Positions 46,338-58,348 are shown, counted from the first letter of the stretch. The stretch: DNA of 64,000 nt from Elymus sibiricus (GCA_039707655.1 CM077665.1:134807148-134871147); one strand, 5' to 3'. Numbers and translations: made by a program. The notes: generated by a model from the letters alone, not told the origin.

Positions 46338-49300
46338 TGTAACATCCCAAATTTTGGAATGTTAAATAAATGAATTGAATGAATGATTGTTTGATTGAGT
46401 GATTGAATTGAGTGAAAATTTGAAACTTTTGAAAACATTTTTTTTGAACTTGGAATGAGAGGGAACAAAATGACTTTCCCCCTCTGCTTTTGAATTCAAA
46501 TTCATCCAATTCAAATCATGGAGAGAAGATGACATGATTTCTTCAAATAAAGTATTTGAAAAGTGGATTTGAAAGTTTTTGGAATCTATTCCATTTTTGG
46601 TTCTATTTCAAACCTTGAAAGAATTCAAAGTCCATTGCCCCAAATTTCAAAGTTGAGAGGAGGAACATGACCCTCCATACCAGGGGAATTTTTGTGAAAT
46701 ATTTGAACCCTAAAATACAGGGGGTTATTTGAAAAAAAATATATTTGCAAAAGAAACAAAAACAATTTAGGCATTTTCTGAAAAATATTTTTTTATGTTT
46801 TTATTTTGGCCGTGGAAAAAATGTTCATCTTATTGAATTTATTTTACTGATCATTTTGGTATATAATACTTCTATCTTTGGTTTAGTATTTATCTTCCTT
46901 TTCTACTTTTACTTTCCTGTTATTTTTTATTTGGAAAAATGCTTTAAATAGGAAAGCTGCGCGCGTGCGTTAGGAAAGGATCCAGCCCATTTGGAAAGGA
47001 TCCGGCCCGATCCAATCCGGACCAGATCCGAATTTCTCCGGATCGGCCGCCCGGTCCCGTGCGATCTCCCTCTCTCTCTCTGACACCCTACCCCACCGCC
47101 CGACACCGAATCCCGGTCGCCCTTCTCCTTCCTTTCTCTCCTCCTTCCATCCCTCGCCGGAGCAGGCTCAGATCCGTGCGGATCTCCCTCTCCCTTCCTT
47201 CCCCGAGCACCCCGAGGCCTCTATATAAACCCCCACCCTCCCCGCTGCTCATTTTGCCCGAAAAACCCCAAGCTCTCTCTCCAGAACGCCGCACCAGCAC
47301 CCTCGCCGGAGCTCTGCTCCACCCGAAGCTCCGACAGCTCGAGGAGCTCATCCCCGTCGCCCTCTCGCCTCGCTGTCGCCGCCAAACGTCGCCGGAGGAC
47401 TCCCGCCGCCCCCTGGACCCCTCAGCCGCCGCCGCCGACCCCCGGAGCGCCGCCCCGCATCGCCTCGCCGCCTCGGCCTCGCCGGAGATCTCGCCGGACC
47501 TCCTTCCCTCTCTGTAAGTCATAGGCGACGCCCTCCCACCGTTGGATCTCGATCGTTCGGTCCACGTTAGAAGTTTTATAATGCGAACCGTTTTCTTTTA
47601 TGCACCGGCCGTCCGCTCCTAGCACTCGCACGCACACCCCCGCGTAGCCAACCAGAGGTTGCCACGTAGACTAGTAACCGTTAGGTTTTAGTTTTCTTTT
47701 TCTGTTTTTGTTTTATTTCACAGAATAGATTCTGAATTTGTTTTTGCTCTAACTTTTATGTTTTTAATTATTTTTGGGTGATTCTTTTTGCATAAGGTCA
47801 CAAATTGATTATAGTTTCTGCAGATATCAAGTTTGACCATATTTGAATATTTAGAATTTTGATTCAAACAAATTTGAATTCAAATTTGTTTTGCTTATAA
47901 CTTTAGTTTAAAAATTTATTTTTGAGTGAATCTTTTTGATACTGGTTTGTATTAGTTATAGTTATCACCCTGTTCAATTTGAGAATTTTAGAATATTTTA
48001 AATTAGGGTTTCAAGCAAAACAGATTCTGTTTTAGTTCTTTTTAGGTTTATTTCTATTTCTTTTGTTTTAAATTGTTTTAATTTATTTTCTTTTATATTA
48101 GTTGACAAGTTTTAGCTTGTTTTCTGTTAGTTAGCAGTAGTATTTCAACCAAGTTTATTTTTATGTCATTCATTATTTTGATAACATGAAATCAATTCTA
48201 GTTTCATAATAACTTGCAAATTGATTTCATTGCTAGTTGATTTCCTATTTGAAAATATTTTTATAAATTGTTTTATAAGTTTTACTTTCTGTTAGCTTAG
48301 TTGTTTTATATTTTGTTTTCTCTTATTTTATTATTTTATTATTTTATTTGTTTTACTTGTTGTTAAGTTTATTAACTAGAAAACTTGAGTTGTTTAGTGT
48401 GTTATTCCATAGTCCTTAGTTGTTCTTCAAAAGTAATTCTTTTTGCTAGTAAAATATTTAATAAAATATTTTTGTTAGATTTTACTTTTTGTTGTCTTGT
48501 TGCTATTGAAAATAGGATTATTTCTAGGGAAAACTACTTTGGTTGTTTTGATGAAGTTTTGTTGTTTTAACTTTTGTCTTAAGTATTTCCTTCATCACAA
48601 CACTTTTGTGTTTGGTTTTTGTGTTGCTTTTTGATTGTTAGTATTGATTGCTAGTATGATTGCTTATATGAGTGCAATGTTTGATTATATAGATTTCATC
48701 GGAGAGTGACGAATAGTTCTATCAAGTTATTTTCTGAGAGTGATATTTATCTTCATCAACAGTACAGGCAAGTTCACTTTGATCGTCTTACATTACCTAT
48801 GTTTTATTTGCATTAGAATCAATCGATCCATCATACATCGAGTAGGATATTGAGCTTGAACTTGTGGTAGTATCATGAGGTAGGAGAAACCCAACACCCT
48901 GTTACCATTGCCCGGGAATGGACGTTACTTCACAATTGCTACGCTTTAGTAGACGGGGTTTGGTTGTGAGATTCAGGAGTGTTGTGAGGTTAATTAATTA
49001 TTTCAAGACCTACATGATGATCAAGACTTCAAGACTTCAAGGACTCAATATACCTCTGGGTGGATTGGACATGCATTTTGGCAGCCTGATATCTATCATG
49101 GTTATGCCCGGGAATCCTGGTATCTACCTGTGATCATCCCGACGGAATGCCACCCAGGCTCAAAGAGATGGATGGATACTTCAAGGCCGGAAAGCTTACG
49201 TGTGCAACCGCAAGTCAATATGGGCTCTGGCTTGGTTGACCCTAGTCGTGACTCTGGTAGGTCAGTGCTACGAGATGTAGAAGAACGGTAGGATTGGATG

Positions 49301-50037
49301 GGCACTGACTTAACTATCGGAGGATCGCTTTGGAAGACCATGTTTCGATCATCTCGTTCTCAAACACCAGGCAGTGCGAGGACACAACGGGAGGGATCGA
49401 TTCTTGCGGGTAAAGTGTACAAACCTCTGCAGAGTGTCAAACTAATCGATTAGCCGTGTCCCCGGTTATGGACAACATGAGCACCGGAGATGATACTATC
49501 AGCCAGTCTCAACACAATTAATAAATTATGATGAGTGGGTCTACTACTAATTTTTGGGACATGAGAATTGGTTGGTGGAACCATCTCATTAACAACCAAC
49601 TTTTGTAGTGATATTCCGTTTGACTCCTTTGTTGTAGGGAAAATAAAACCAGCTTTTCTGCAAAAACTCAGACACAGAGCCATAAAGCCTTTTGCATACA
49701 GAATAGTTTTTATCATTTCATTCTATGGTGATCTTGCCGGTACATTCAATTTACTGACCTACACGGCTGCAACGTCTTATGTTGCAGATACTTTTCTACG
49801 ACGAGTAAGAGTACGATTCAGGGTTACGGTCTACACTCAACCTGCCGTTGGTGTTTATTGGGACTCCACTCCCGTTGACTGTTTCCGCTGAGATTTAAGA
49901 GGTATATATCAATTTTACGGTATTTACATGTGATTGCACTTTGATATATACATTGATGTACTGTGTGTGCCAGCATACTGATCCAGGGATGGCACTGACA
50001 CACAGAGGCTTGACTCGTTTTGAGTCGGGACGCTACA
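46338..50037 (+). mobile_element. Element D 3' LTR
   Basis: 3700 bp, highly similar to 39117-42800 throughout, ending GGGACGCTACA. TATA box at 47222-47229 and donor-like GTAAGTC at 47514 as in the 5' copy. Confidence 0.92.
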
Positions 50038-51127
50038 TGTAACTTTGACAAACCCTAGAAATCGACAGAAAGTGAGTTTCTTAGATCTATCCATGCAAAC
50101 CTATTCTCCTTAATGCACAACTTGGTGTGGTGGCATAGTTTAGTTATTAGAGCATGCACAAAAAGTGTGGGACCTAATGGGAAAACTTGTTAATGCAAAA
50201 AATCCCAATTCTTGAAATCTGCAGAAATGGGTTTGGGGGGATTTGGAAAAGTGAAACTATTCTCCTTGATGCACCAATTGGTGTGGATGCATGATTGGAG
50301 GATTAGAACATGTCCACAAAATTTTAGCACAATAGGAGACAGTTGGCAATGTGGAGTTGCTCAAATTTGGATCTGGACAGAGAGGGTTTTGGGGCATTTT
50401 TGCGAACCAAAATTATTGGGATTGAGATGAAACCTGCCAATATGATCACATATGTCATATGTGACATGCTAGAATTTTCTTGGATTTATTTGAGAATATT
50501 TCTTATAGAAATACTTCAAATGCTTGAAATAGGTAGAAAGGGTTTTGGAGGGTTTTATCCAATATTTTGAACATGACCATGTGTTTAAACTCATATATAT
50601 GGAAAATATTTGTCCACTGAGTTTCCCTAAATTTTCTCAAATATTTTATAAGCATAAAAGTAAATTTTCCCTAAGAAAGACCATTTCTGGCCTTAGGAAA
50701 AAGCCTTTAAATAAAATATGAAAATAATCTTTAAAAATAGTATTTTCTTGTTTTGGGCAGTCTTATATATGGTAGGTTCCAAATAAAGCCTTTGGGGTAA
50801 AACATTCTCCCCAATTTGAGGACTTGTAGTACAAACCTCAGTTCAGGGGTTTTTGAAAACCTAAATTAATAAAATGTTTTTTGGCCAAAATAATATTTTA
50901 TAAAAACTGTTTTATGTCATATACACATGGCATGATTATTGGGAAAGGTTCTTGGATCAGGTAGATGAATTTGTAGTGTAGGAGATATATGATGGTTCAT
51001 GGCACAATCAAACAAGTAAGCAAATAGCACACAAGTCAAGTCATTCATATGCACACAAAAAGTTTTAGTTAGCCCTAATTTTGGAGTCATGTTAACTTAG
51101 TCATGAGGCAGAACACAGGGTGTGACA

Positions 51128-51433
51128 CAAGCACATCTTGATGGATGACTTCCCAAGCACAAATTAATATCCTATTTGATCGCAACGCAAATACATGGTT
51201 GTAAGCATTAAGACCTCATACCCGTACCTCTCTTTATTATAAGTGTTTGAATCACTATTTGCTTGCTGATCCGATCAAAAGCTGGATTTGACGCTTTAGC
51301 AAAAGCTTGCTAGAGACCATCGCTTCAAGGGAGTCTTCCTCTCGTGGGTTCGATACCAAGGGTCACCTATCGGGAAATAGGTGTGGGGTACCCTTTTATG
51401 TTCCAACATCAGATCAATAAAAAGGAGATATCA
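51128..51433 (+). mobile_element. Element E 5' LTR remnant
   Basis: The right 306 bp of an LTR ending GGAGATATCA, eleven bases before the primer site. Its first five bases, CAAGC, would be one copy of the LARD target duplication. The rest should lie left of the window. Confidence 0.7.
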
Positions 51434-51444
51434 AACACTTTTTC

Positions 51445-51462
51445 TAGCGCTGTTGCCAGGGA
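51445..51462 (+). promoter_or_regulatory. Element E primer binding site (decayed tRNA-Asp type)
   Basis: TAGCGCTGTTGCCAGGGA differs from B's perfect site at three positions, two or more of them C/G to T/A changes, consistent with ageing. Confidence 0.78.
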
Positions 51463-51598
51463 GGAGTTTAGTATTCCTAGTCTTTGTGTTTAGAGTTTTT
51501 GTGAAAGTTATTTTTTAGTTTTTCTTTTTACTTTTCAGTTTTTAGTTTAAGTTTTATTTTATTGCAAGTCTTTTCAGTTGAAAAAACAAAAACTTACT

Positions 51599-53310
51599 AT
51601 GGCTCGTAATCTTGGGAGTCTTGCTACTCCCAGCAACAACTTCATGCGTGAACCAATAGCACAACCTGATGTTGCAGTCGCTGAGTATGAGATAAAACCG
51701 AACCTAGTTTCCATGGTTCAACATGACCAATTTGGAGGCTCTGCTTCTGAGGATGCCGATATGCATTTACATAATTTTACTGAATCGTGCAAGATGACAT
51801 GCATAAAGGATTATGATCCTGATGCTCTGAAACTATGCCTATTTCCTTTCTCCTTGAGAGGAAAAGCTAAGGGATGGATTTTAGCTCTACCTAAGGGCAG
51901 TGTTACTTCTTGGGGTGCTTGTTGTAGTAATTTTTTATCTAAATTTTGTCCACCTGCAAAAATTATGCAACTACGTTCTCAGATTGTAGGTTTTAAGCAG
52001 GAGGAAGGTGAGCCATTAGCGCTTGCGTGGGATAGTATGAAAGAAGCTATAAGAAATTGCCCCAATCATGGAATGGAGGAGTGGTTAATCCTTCATATGT
52101 TTTATAATGGCTTAAATCACATATCAAAAACTATGCTTGACACAGTTGCAAGAGGAACAATCATGGGAAAGCCCATAGAAGATGTCAAGAAACTACTAGA
52201 TGACATGCAAGAGAACCATGCCCAATGGCATGTTGAAAGAACCACCACCAAGAAGGTGAACGCTATAGAAGAAAATAACTCGGAGTTGACAACCAAGCTT
52301 GAAGAACTTATCTCCTTGATGAAAGGTAAAGAAGAGGTAAACGTTAATGCAATCACTAATGAGGAAACTAGTGATGTAAATTTTATTGCTCGTAATAGCT
52401 ACAATCTCAATTGGAAAAATAATGGCTATGCTACTAGACTTCCTTATCCTAGTAATGGAGGATCATCAAACAATTTTAATGGAGCTAATGGTAGAAATAG
52501 AAATAATCTTGAAGAAACTCTTAAAAGTTATTTTGCTAGCTAGACTGCGCAAAATGAAAACTTCAAGAATATCTTGAAGAATCATGATAACTTACTTGGT
52601 CAATTCACCGATAAGGTTGTTGGACTAACTAATGATGTGCAGATACTTGAAGGAAGATCCAAGAATATGGAAGGAGAAGTGGCTAAAATAGCAGAGAGCC
52701 AAACCTTGATTTTGGCTAAGTTTGCAGGTAAACTGGAGCCTAACCCGGTTAAAGAAGTTAAAAAGGTAAGAAGCAACAAAGAGAAGGCCGAGGTGCTTGA
52801 TACAAGCCATGTGCCAGAATACAAGTATACCATTGCAGATTTTGTCAAGATGATATCCATGAAGTATCCACTACCAGAGGTAACTAATGACGAAGCATAT
52901 AATGTCTTTGTTGAAAATTTTGCAGCCAAGGTACGTGAACTTGATGATGAAAAGGAAAAAGTTATTCAGTAAGTTACCAGCTAGGCAAGAGGATGCTTTT
53001 GAACCTACTATAGAGATTGAGATAGGATTGAATAAATTTAGTGCTTTATGTGATCTAGGGGCAAGTGTTTCCACTATCGCCCAATCTATTTATGATAGTC
53101 TTTGTCTTGGTCCTTATGGTAATATTGAGATTATATTGACTATGGCTAATTCTACTTTTACTCAGGCAGTAGGCATTAAGCATGAAGTTATAATTCAAAT
53201 TAATGATTGCCCTGTCATGATTGATCTTATGATAGTAGATATTCCTGAGGATCCAATTGCTCCTATAATTCTCGGTAGACCTTTTCTAAGGACTATTAAT
53301 GCTGCTCCAG
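51599..53310 (+). pseudogene. gag-pro: Element E gag and first protease (family-1 part)
   Basis: ATG 51599. A Retrotrans_gag capsid domain spans about 51820-52130 (FPFSLRGKAKGW, WILHMFYNGL-like end). TAG at 52541-52543 interrupts the frame, which then continues to 52972. A one-base shift around 52965-52975 moves the homology to the next frame. That frame carries a retropepsin with DLGAS at 53052 (catalytic aspartate intact) and IILGRP near 53264. Instead of the usual C-terminal part of the protease, the sequence changes at about 53300-53320 to the acidic C-terminal gag segment of family B. The capsid differs strongly from B's, supporting a separate family. With a stop, a frameshift and a truncated protease it is not functional. 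Confidence 0.82.
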
Positions 53311-54258
53311 ATGATGAAACTAATAATGTGCATGTAGATGCTCCACCAGATAGTAATAAAGAACATGATAATGATGTAGAGATAGAACCTGCCAAGGATC
53401 TTGATAACCCACCTCCTAAAAATAAACATTATGATAAGAGAGACTTTGTTGCAAGAAAACATGGAAGGGAAAGAGAGCCATGGGTTCACCCATGCCATTC
53501 CCTCGTAAGCCTTCTAAAAGTAGGGACGATGAAGATTTTGAGTGCTTTGCTGAAATGATTAGACCTGTCTTTTTGCGTACTCATTTGACCGATATACTGA
53601 AAATGCCCCCGTATGCTAAGTATATGAAAGATATTATTACCAACAAAAGAAAAATATCTGAAACTGAAATTGCTACTATGCTTGCCAATTATTCTTTTGA
53701 TGGAGGAATACCTAAGAAGCTAGGAGATCCTGGTATAGCCACAATACCTTGCTCTATTAAAAGAAATTATGTTAAAACTGCTTTATGTAATTTAAGGGCC
53801 GGTGTTAGTGTTATGCCTTTCTCCCTTTATAAAAGACTTGATTTGAGTAAGCTTACACCTACTGAGATATCTTTGCAAATGGCTGATAAATCCACTGCTT
53901 TACCTATTGGGATTTTCGAGGACGTTCTTGTTGTGGTTGCAAATGTTACAATCTTGACAGACTTTGTTATTCTTAATATGCCCGAGGACGACAATATGAC
54001 GACCATCCTTGGTAGACCCTTTTAAATACTGTAGGGGCTGTTATTGATTGCGATAAAAGAAATGTTACCTTTCATGTCAATGGCAAGCAACATAACGTGT
54101 ATTTCCCGAAGAAGCAAACTTTGGTTAATAATATTAATGTCATTGAGCCTACTCCCACGGTTATCATTGGAAGTTTTGCAATTCCTCTACCTACTGTCAA
54201 GAAGAAATATTATAATCTTATTGTTGGGGAGATGCAAATCCCCATTGAGGTAACCTAG
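53311..54258 (+). pseudogene. Element E second protease segment (family-B part)
   Basis: Resembles B's 23000-23952 closely, including the KRDFVARKHG and NKRKI segments. Damage: a four-base deletion near 53487 relative to B; the active-site region reads CNLRAG at 53789 where B has CDLGAG, so the catalytic aspartate is replaced by asparagine; and a one-base deletion near 54020 shifts the frame just after the LGRP strand. Homology ends at the TAG at 54256-54258. Together with 51599-53310, this puts two protease domains in tandem in one element. The second cannot be active. Confidence 0.82.
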
Positions 54259-54578
54259 TGATATACAAAAATTCTTTGGTTGCATGTTAATCGGAAACGG
54301 TTGTTAATAAGTCTTGATCAACCTTATTAATGGATCCTTTTTGGAAGGCATGTGATTGATGAATTTAGTACTCACAACTCTTTATATCAAAAGTTTATCC
54401 TCTGTTATTTTCAGTTTATATAAAATAAATTAGCTCGATTTTCCGTTTTTCGGTTTTTCCCGTGCATAGAAAAATGACCAAAAATAAAAAGTCTCAGATT
54501 GCCACAAAATTTTAACATGATTTTTTTGGAATATATAAAAAAATTTGGCATAAAATTGCAGCAGGGGAGTGCACCTGT

Positions 54579-54636
54579 GGGCCACAAGCCAACAGGGCGC
54601 CCCCCTAGGTCGCGCCATGATGGCTTGTGGGGCCCA
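54579..54636. repeat. GC-rich inverted repeat, copy 6 (E, upstream of ORF2)
   Basis: GGGCCACAAGCC and GGCTTGTGGGGCCC are perfect outer arms; the inner GGCGCCCCCC/CGCGCC part is decayed. A TTTTTTTGGAATATAT box lies about 45 nt upstream. Confidence 0.82.
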
Positions 54637-55037
54637 CAGGGCCCCTGCCTTATCCCTTCAGCCCACTCGTTCTCCTACCTCTAGAAAAAATTCCCTAGCT
54701 CTCTCTCTCTCTCTCCCGTGTTCTTCCCCTGGAAACTGAAATTTTCGATCTCTTTGCTCGGAACTCCGTTTCTGAAACTGTTTTGAGAAATTGTTCCTTG
54801 GTATGTGACTCCTCCATTCCTCCAATTAGCTTTTGTTTTCGTGGTTTATATTTTGCATAATGTGTTGCACTTGGTGCTACTGAAAATGAGCTTGCATGTT
54901 GAATTCTTTGAGTTCCAAGTAGTATGAATGCTTGATATGGCCTCTAGGCATCACTATGAGTAGTTGCTATCAATCTTGCAAAGTTTTATTGACATAAATT
55001 TGTGGCTCAAAAATTTCAGAAATTGGTGCTTAGGAAG
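54637..55037 (+). promoter_or_regulatory. ORF2 leader of element E with candidate intron
   Basis: A CT-rich leader with a TCTCTCTCTCTC run near 54700-54712. Donor TTG/GTATGTGACTCCTCC at 54801 and acceptor AAATTTCAG ending at 55019 enclose about 219 bp. They match B's candidate intron in position, length and donor sequence. Confidence 0.5.
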
Positions 55038-56038
55038 ATGAATTTCTTAAGGAAAGGTTCTTCGAGCTGGAGCCCCAAGGGAGTTGTTAGGAGAACTCAG
55101 GACCGCGACATCAACATTGTTCGCAACATGGAGGTTAGGACATGTGAATGGCCACATACACCCTTTATGAATGAAGGGGGTTTCTATAAAGAATTCATGC
55201 AATTCATTGCTAATTCCGGGCTTACCGACTTCCTCGTAGATGAGTGTGACCAATATTATCTCCTTACTAATTCCTTCGTGCAAAACTTTTACTTCACAAA
55301 TACGCCCGGTGCTCCCACAGTACGTTTTGATCTTTATGCCACAAACTATGAGATGCCGCTACATGAATTTTGTGAAATATGTTTGCTTCCCTCTGATGGG
55401 GGAATGCGTGCACCTAAGCCCGAGGAGTTTGAGGATTTCCTCCACACCTTAACTGTGGGAGAAACTAGGGGTGTGTCAAACGCCAGAGCCACTAGTTTGC
55501 AATTTCCGTCTGTGCACTATTTTTCTCTATTTATAGGAAAATGCATAACTGCCATGGAGCAGGGTGTGGTCTCAGTGCCCCCACCCTGGCTATTCTACGC
55601 CGCACACTTTATGGTGATAATACTTACAACTTTGGAGCTATTGTCATGCGCCGTTTAAATCTTAACCAAACTAGAGGCAAGGTTCATGGTGGTATTTATG
55701 CCACGCACCTGGCGAAGCGTTTTGAAGTTGCTATACGCCCTACTGATTACTTGCTGCCTAAGGTTTATCTTGATCACCAGTCCATGATGGAACACCAATT
55801 TATTGAGAAACCTAGACCACCGCAACATCTTTTTTACAGCTTAGTATTTAGCGAGAAAACTTGCGATATTATTCCCTTGCCTGCACCCTCTTTGTTTAAT
55901 TATCATGCCTGGAACGGATACAGAATAATGCCAGAAGATATAATTGCTTACCGAAATGAGCTAGCTGCTGCGGAGGCCGAGGTCCAGGTGCCCCCGCAGG
56001 AACACTTTCCCGGACCTGATGACTATTATCAGCGGTGA
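55038..56038 (+). pseudogene. Element E ORF2, unknown Athila-like protein, frameshifted
   Basis: ATG 55038, about 18 nt after the candidate acceptor. The first frame stays homologous to B's ORF2 to about 55545. Homology then jumps to the frame ending at 56038, so one indel lies at about 55545-55570. The intact form would be about 333 residues. Conserved with B: CEWP near residue 37, LTDFL, a GVSNARA segment, LNLN, the GGIYA segment and MPEDI. The C-terminus is rich in proline and glutamine. Conservation between two separately decayed copies argues that it was once a real protein. No known domain was recognised. Confidence 0.65.
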
Positions 56039-58085
56039 TCACCAAGCTAGGCAAACGCCTAAGCTTGGGGGAGTACATATTTCTCACCGACATTACATTC
56101 ATGTTCTCACACTTCATATAAATTGTCAGTGTTCATCCTCTCTCATTGTATATCCATATTAGTTTTATTTTTCCACTTTCTTCTTGTGTGTTTGAAAAAC
56201 TTTGGAAAATCCAAAAATATTTCTCGCTTCTTTTTAGTTTTCTTTCCTTGTTTAATTATCCTCAGCATTAAAAAGAAAACCCAAAAATATTTCCTTTGCA
56301 TGTTGGGAGCTTTCGCGTGTAAATAGTTTTTCTCGTTCTTGTTTTCCCGTAGTTTATTTGCTTGCTTGAGAAAAACAAAAACTCCAAAAATATTTCAGTT
56401 TGTTTCTCTGAATTTCTGTTCTTTTTGTTGAGTCATTGAAAGGATAAGACCACGATGAAAATGTTCAGTGGCTCTTATATGCTATATTCTTGACCTAACA
56501 GAGAGCCAATATTACCCTGTCTTCCCCTTTGTCTAAAACTACCTTGCAGATTTCAGCTTAGTCCATGGTATTCTTGCGCTATTATTATTATCACATCATT
56601 CGGTCATGCAAGTGAAAGGCAATAATGAAGATATTTGACGAAGTGATCGTGGCAAGGGAAGTTGGTATGAACTCTTCTTGTTTTCTGTTTTTGTAAATAT
56701 GTTTAGCTCTTTCGATCTTGATTTAGTATATTATGAATGAACATGTTCATGATGACAATTAGAGATTATAGCTTCTCATGCCATGCTTAAATAGCTAGTG
56801 GTGAATAATGATTTATCTTATAGGCTAACATGCATTAAAATGGTTATGATGTGGTATGGTAGAATGGTATTTCCCTCTGAGAAATTCAAGCGTCTTGACT
56901 TGGCCCATGTGCAAACATGTAATTGATTCCAAACCAATGCAACCTTCATGATGTTTACATTCAGAGTGTTCATATCCTACTCATGCTATGTCCAATGTTA
57001 ATTATTCAAAATGCATACCTATGACCGTTTTCGCTCTCTAGCTAGTCGCTTCCCAACCTATTGCTAGCCTTCGCCTGTACTAAGCGAAAATGCTGCTTGT
57101 GCATCCAAAACCTTTAAACCAAGTTATTCCACATGAGTCCACCATACCTACCTATATGCGGTATTAACCCGCCGTTCCAAGTAAATTGGCATGTGCCATC
57201 TCTAATATTCAAATAAATATCCATTTTGTGCACTCATCTCGCTCATGGAGCGACGAGGCGGTCGGTATCTTCCATGCTAAGGGACTTATTCTCAAGACGG
57301 TCGTTTATTCGTCGTCATTGCACGAGAGAGGCTGGTAAAAAGGATGCCCAGTCCTGCATAATCAAAATTAATTAAACAAAACTCCTTGGGACATTTGATA
57401 TGTTGGTAGGCATCCGTGGATCTGGTCAGCCATGGTTTGTATATGGATGGTGGGTAGGAGTAAACTTTACTATTCTGTTTGGGAACCGCCAATAATGAGT
57501 TTAGCATGGAAGATATTGAAAGCCTTTGTTGTAACGTTGACAAGAAAAGTGCACCACCCCAAAGACTATATTTCAATCCTATTTTAAAACTTGAGCTCTA
57601 GCACCTCTACAAATCAATGCTTCCCTCTGCGAAGGGCCTATCTATTTATTCTTATGGTGAGTCATCACCCTCTTACTAAAAGCACCAGACCAGAGAGCAC
57701 TATTGTCATTCTTATGCATTGAGTCTAGTTAATGATGGATGTTAGCATGATTGGATCTTTTCTATTCTGAATTATAATGTTTAGTCGCTGCTTGAACCTC
57801 AGAGGTGCTCTACATTTGATATGTCTTAGAAAGGGCTAGCGAAATACCACGTCACCATATTACATCATGATTGTTTTGATAAATTGTTGGCATGTGAGAT
57901 ATCTTATTATTACTTGCTAGTTGGTTATGTATTGCCATGAGTTAATATGATGTTTAATTGTTATCATGGATGTGGTTATTTAAAATTTATACTAAAAACT
58001 TGAGCACTAGCTAAGCATGTGTATAACGATGAGAACAAAAGAGTTTGTAAAAGTTTTCTTTATCACTTTCAGTTTGTCAACTGAA
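56039..58085 (+). other. Element E 3' non-coding region
   Basis: Colinear with B's 25812-27824. Purine-tract-like AAGCTTGGGGGAGT is at about 56061. Landmarks CCATACCTACCTATATGCGG at about 57143, GGGAACCGCCAATAATG at about 57480 and GAAGGGCCTATCTATTTA at about 57638. No credible ORF. Confidence 0.75.
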
Positions 58086-58123
58086 TTGCTTGAGGACAAG
58101 CAATGAGTTAAGCTTGGGGGAGT
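58086..58123 (+). promoter_or_regulatory. Element E pre-LTR hairpin and polypurine tract
   Basis: TTGCTT-GAGGAC-AAGCAA (58086-58103) is identical to B's hairpin. AAGCTTGGGGGAGT then abuts the LTR at 58124. Confidence 0.85.
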
Positions 58124-58348
58124 TGATAAGTGTCCAACGTATCTACTTTTCCAAACACTTTTGCTCTAGTTTTGACCTCTATTTTGCATGATTTGAATGG
58201 AACTAACCCGGACTGACGCTGTTTTCAGCAGAACTACCTTGGTGTTATTTTTGTGCAGAAATAAAAGTTCTCAGAATTGGACGAAACTTTTTGTGGATTT
58301 TTTCTGGGATTTATAATGAATTATGGAGCAAGACCTTCCAGAGGGAGG
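58124..58348 (+). mobile_element. Element E 3' LTR, left fragment
   Basis: The first 225 bp match the start of B's LTR (GGAACTAACCCGGACTGACG and following). It is interrupted by F at 58349. GGAGG at 58344-58348 is the presumed target duplication, to be found again after F's other end. Confidence 0.82.

Larger units (their letters stand above)
39117..50037 (+). mobile_element. Element D: non-autonomous Gypsy element with 3.7 kb LTRs, complete with TSD
   Basis: LTRs 39117-42800 and 46338-50037 flank a 3.5 kb internal region. TGTAA is duplicated at 39112-39116 and 50038-50042. The empty site is in the left LARD LTR near 30468. A tRNA-iMet primer site and the hairpin-plus-purine-tract arrangement resemble the LARD's, so the two may share a chromovirus-like ancestry (inference). 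It encodes a coiled-coil ORF and a gag-like zinc-knuckle ORF but no protease, RT or integrase. Confidence 0.93.
1..51127 (-). mobile_element. LARD-like LTR retrotransposon (host of nested insertions; left end outside window)
   Basis: Two long direct repeats (1-31563 and 35659-51127, each interrupted by later insertions) flank an internal region at 31564-35658. Minus orientation follows from a tRNA-iMet primer site next to the right LTR and a purine tract next to the left LTR. With insertions removed, the right LTR is about 4.54 kb. The left is about 4.53 kb in the window, and by comparison lacks about 127 bp beyond base 1. No gag, protease, RT or integrase is visible. Long LTRs plus a coding-free internal region match the LARD class described in barley and wheat (Sukkula-type); family assignment is inference. 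The right edge ends TGTGACA at 51127, and the next five bases, CAAGC, should be the target duplication. Confidence 0.85.
35659..51127 (-). mobile_element. LARD 5' LTR, interrupted by element D
   Basis: Pieces are 35659-39116 and 50038-51127, about 4.54 kb without D and one TSD copy. It begins TGTGGGGACCCCGAC. It contains intact empty sites for A (near 36463), S (near 36650) and B (near 37897). Confidence 0.88.
51128..58348 (+). mobile_element. Element E: chimeric Athila-like element, both LTRs truncated by insertions
   Basis: The 5' LTR is cut by the LARD at 51128 and the 3' LTR by F at 58349. The 5' part (LTR end, primer site, gag, first protease) belongs to a different family from the 3' part (second protease, ORF2, 3' non-coding region, 3' LTR), which matches B. 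The 5' LTR end does not resemble B's LTR end, while the 3' LTR start does. An ectopic recombination near 53,300 explains this better than a normal retrotransposition product. Confidence 0.78.

Noticed and set aside
52964..52975. Programmed frameshift between gag and protease in E
   Set aside because: No slippery heptamer or downstream structure is evident, and other indels in the same element show ordinary decay. In B the two domains share one frame.
54700..54716. (TC)n run as a functional initiator or GAGA site
   Set aside because: It is a simple microsatellite in a leader and has no counterpart in B.
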